DNA of 64,000 bases. It comes from Soonwooa sp. (GTDB taxonomy: Bacteria; Bacteroidota; Bacteroidia; Flavobacteriales; Weeksellaceae). Both the position numbers and the translations under genes were made by a program. Under the pieces are notes generated by a model, which did not search any database, was not told where the DNA came from, and worked only from the letters and a program-made list of their open reading frames with translations. Positions 61,827-64,000 of the stretch are shown in pieces. The stretch spans positions 176,553-240,552 of the forward strand of contig NZ_JASLDS010000073.1 in the NCBI RefSeq assembly GCF_030151385.1, written 5' to 3'. Every line of letters starts with the position of its first letter. Position 1 is the first letter of the stretch.

Positions 61827-64000
61827 TTACAATCCTAAAGCTTTCTGATAAGCATTTTCTAATCCATCCAAATTTTTACCGCCAGCAGTTGCAAAACCAG
61901 GATTTCCACCGCCGCCGCCTTGGATTTCTTTTGCTAAATCTTTTACGATTGCACCAGCTTGGTAAGTTTTTTCCAAATCTGCCGAAACACCAACAGTAAT
62001 CATTGGTTTTCCATCGGCGTCAGAAAGAATAATCGTTACCGAATTTGGAATTTCACGCTTCAATTCGAAAACGATATCTTTCACAGAAGCAGCGTCCAAC
62101 GAAGTTTTCTTTACCAACAATTGTTTGTCGCCTTTTTGCTCGTAAGCTGTTTTCCAATCGGAGATTTCGCCTTTTGCTTTTTCTTTTTTGAAAGCGTCTA
62201 ATTCAACTTTTAAAAGGTGATTTTCTTCCATTAATTTCTCAACAGATTTCAAAACATCCTTTGATTTCAATAATTGAGAAAGTTCAGAAATTTGATTTTC
62301 TAATGATTGATAATACTCTTGCGCTTTATCACCAGAAATAGCTTCAATTCTTCTAATTCCAGCTGCTGCAGAAGCTTCCGAAACCAATTTGAAATGTCCG
62401 ATTTCACCTGTTGATTTCACGTGCGTTCCACCACAAAGTTCCTTCGAACTTCCAAACTGAATCATTCTAACACTATCACCATATTTTTCACCAAATAAAG
62501 CCATTGCACCTTTGTCCAAAGCTTCCTGAATAGGAATATTTCTGAACTCTTGAAGTGCAATATTCTCCTTTATTTTAGCATTCACTTTTTCCTCAACCAA
62601 AGCCAATTCTTCTTCGTTCATTTTACTAAAATGTGAGAAATCGAAACGCAAATAATCCGGACCAACATACGAACCTTTTTGCTCAACATGCGTTCCCAAA
62701 ACGTCTCTCAAAGCTTCGTGTAACAAGTGCGTTCCCGAGTGATTTGCTTGTGAATTTCTTCTGTCAGCCGAATTTACTTTAGCATAGAAAACCGCAGAAA
62801 CATCTTTCGGAAGTTCTTTAATTAAAGAAATAATCAAGTTATTTTCTTTTTTAGTTTCTAAAACTTCGATGTTTTCAACAGTGTTCTCGATCGTTCCTTT
62901 GTCGCCAACTTGTCCACCACCTTCTGGATAGAAAGGTGTATTGTCTAAAACGATTTGATAAAACTCACCGTCTTTATTTTCAATTTTTCTGTAACGTGTA
63001 ATTGCTACTTCATTCTCTGTTTTGTCGTAACCAACGAAAGTTTCTGGCTTTTCTTCTAAAACAACCCAATCGTAAACTTTTGCCGCCGAATCTTTTTTAG
63101 AACGTTGCTTTTGCTTTTGCAATTCAGCTTCAAAACCTGCTTCATCAATTGTTAAACCTTTTTCTTCCGCTATAATTCTTGTTAAATCATCTGGAAAACC
63201 ATAAGTGTCATACAATTCGAAAACTTCTTCACTTGGAAGTACTTTCTCGCCTTTTGCAATTGTTTGTTCAATTAATTTCTGAACTCTTACCAAACCATTT
63301 TCAATCGTTCTTAAGAAAGAAATTTCTTCTTCTTTAATCACTTCCGTTACCAAGGTTTCTTGCTTCACGATTTCTGGGAAAGTAGCGCCCATTTGTTTTT
63401 TTAGAACGTCAACCAACTGATAAAGGAAAGCTTCTTTCATGCCTAAAAAACGATAAGCATAAGAAATTCCTCTTCTTAAAATTCTACGGATAACATAACC
63501 TGCGCCGTTGTTAGAAGGCAATTGTCCATCGGCAATTGCGAATGAAACTGCACGAATATGGTCCACCACAACACGGATTGCAATGTCTTTTTCGTCCGTT
63601 AAAATTCCAGTATATTTTTTTCCTGAAAGCTCTTCAACCTTAGCAATTAAAGGCGTGAAAACATCAGTGTCATAATTTGATTCTTTGTGTTGTAAAGCCA
63701 TACAAAGACGCTCGAAGCCCATTCCGGTATCGATATGTTTTGCAGGAAGATTTTCCAAACTTCCGTCTGCTTTACGATTGTATTGCATGAAAACGAGATT
63801 CCAAATTTCCACCACTTGCGGATGATCGTTATTTACTAATTCAAGACCAGAAACTTTTGCCTTTTCTTCATCAGTTCTTAAATCCACATGAATTTCCGAA
63901 CATGGTCCACAAGGTCCGCTTGCACCCATTTCCCAGAAATTATCTTTCTTATTTCCATTAATAATGCGGCTTTCGTCGATATGCGCTTTCCAAAAATCGT
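61827..64000 (-). CDS. alaS: Alanyl-tRNA synthetase (5' end outside the window)
   Basis: About 724 of the expected 870 or so residues are visible. The open frame continues through 64000 upstream of the internal Met at 63929 (NFWEMGASGPCGPCSEIHVDL), so the true start lies beyond the window. Present are the class II motifs of the catalytic core (DTGMGFERLCMALQ), the editing-domain zinc motif HSGTHLLHEAL with the later CGGTHV, and the C-terminal C-Ala domain ending in the GGGGGNP motif (AKEIQGGGGGNPGFATAGG). It charges tRNA-Ala and clears mischarged serine and glycine. Confidence 0.97.
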   Translation of the reverse strand, partial: DFWKAHIDESRIINGNKKDNFWEMGASGPCGPCSEIHVDLRTDEEKAKVSGLELVNNDHPQVVEIWNLVFMQYNRKADGSLENLPAKHIDTGMGFERLCMALQHKESNYDTDVFTPLIAKVEELSGKKYTGILTDEKDIAIRVVVDHIRAVSFAIADGQLPSNNGAGYVIRRILRRGISYAYRFLGMKEAFLYQLVDVLKKQMGATFPEIVKQETLVTEVIKEEEISFLRTIENGLVRVQKLIEQTIAKGEKVLPSEEVFELYDTYGFPDDLTRIIAEEKGLTIDEAGFEAELQKQKQRSKKDSAAKVYDWVVLEEKPETFVGYDKTENEVAITRYRKIENKDGEFYQIVLDNTPFYPEGGGQVGDKGTIENTVENIEVLETKKENNLIISLIKELPKDVSAVFYAKVNSADRRNSQANHSGTHLLHEALRDVLGTHVEQKGSYVGPDYLRFDFSHFSKMNEEELALVEEKVNAKIKENIALQEFRNIPIQEALDKGAMALFGEKYGDSVRMIQFGSSKELCGGTHVKSTGEIGHFKLVSEASAAAGIRRIEAISGDKAQEYYQSLENQISELSQLLKSKDVLKSVEKLMEENHLLKVELDAFKKEKAKGEISDWKTAYEQKGDKQLLVKKTSLDAASVKDIVFELKREIPNSVTIILSDADGKPMITVGVSADLEKTYQAGAIVKDLAKEIQGGGGGNPGFATAGGKNLDGLENAYQKALGL

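Overview
The window is about 64 kb of AT-rich chromosome from a flavobacterium of the Bacteroidota, probably a Weeksellaceae member close to Chryseobacterium. The reasons are seven secreted proteins with type IX secretion (T9SS) type A sorting domains, repeated TAnnTTTG -7 promoter boxes, weak Shine-Dalgarno sites, an AraC-controlled SusC-type locus, and single-chain housekeeping proteins with flavobacterial features (DnaG without zinc ligands, PyrE-PyrF fusion). No rRNA, CRISPR array, prophage or insertion sequence was seen. The genus is inferred from recall of protein families, not from a search.

Layout. 1-4.4 kb: end of a T9SS protein, uvrA, and a GNAT/OsmC pair. 4.4-14.2 kb: a cell-surface region with a 1080-residue outer-membrane protein, a tandem triplet of small T9SS proteins that share one sorting domain, and a degenerate M1-peptidase/beta-barrel protein. 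14.3-34.8 kb: mostly housekeeping genes (pyrE-pyrF fusion, TIGR02757 protein, clpP, dnaG, tsaE, ald, tyrA with a tyrosine attenuator, sdaA, yceI, fabH, corA, a serine hydrolase, and an operon of substrate-binding lipoprotein, CPBP protease, rdgB and rnz). 34.85 kb: tRNA-Arg(ACG).

36.5-51.5 kb is a minus-strand locus for high-mannose N-glycan use: AraC regulator, truncated SusC, MFS transporter, GH130 phosphorylase, GH92, GH125, GH18 endoglycosidase, ROK kinase, second GH92 and a type II phosphomannose-isomerase-like cupin. The inferred pathway is as follows. The secreted GH18 releases the glycan, the GH92 and GH125 enzymes trim alpha-mannose, the MFS protein imports the Man-GlcNAc core or mannose, GH130 phosphorolyses the core, and the kinase and isomerase feed mannose into glycolysis. 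The SusC gene is cut to 376 codons and no susD is present, so the outer-membrane importer of this locus looks lost.

51.8-61.7 kb holds a SixA-type phosphatase, two secreted proteins, and the least familiar part of the window. This is a two-gene operon (55211-59857) in which the same CsgG/TolB-like domain carries a roughly 900-residue repeat array inserted inside it in one protein, and ten exact-length decapeptide repeats in front of it in the other. A second pair of unrecognised envelope proteins follows on the opposite strand. The window ends inside alaS.

Most transcription units end in clear intrinsic terminators, several of them shared by convergent genes. Non-coding points of interest are the tyrA leader peptide (MFNQATYYYELTT), two families of REP-like repeats (19755-19904 and 44251-44480), a GC-rich patch at 4585-4705, and a possible small RNA or micro-ORF near 16.8-16.9 kb.
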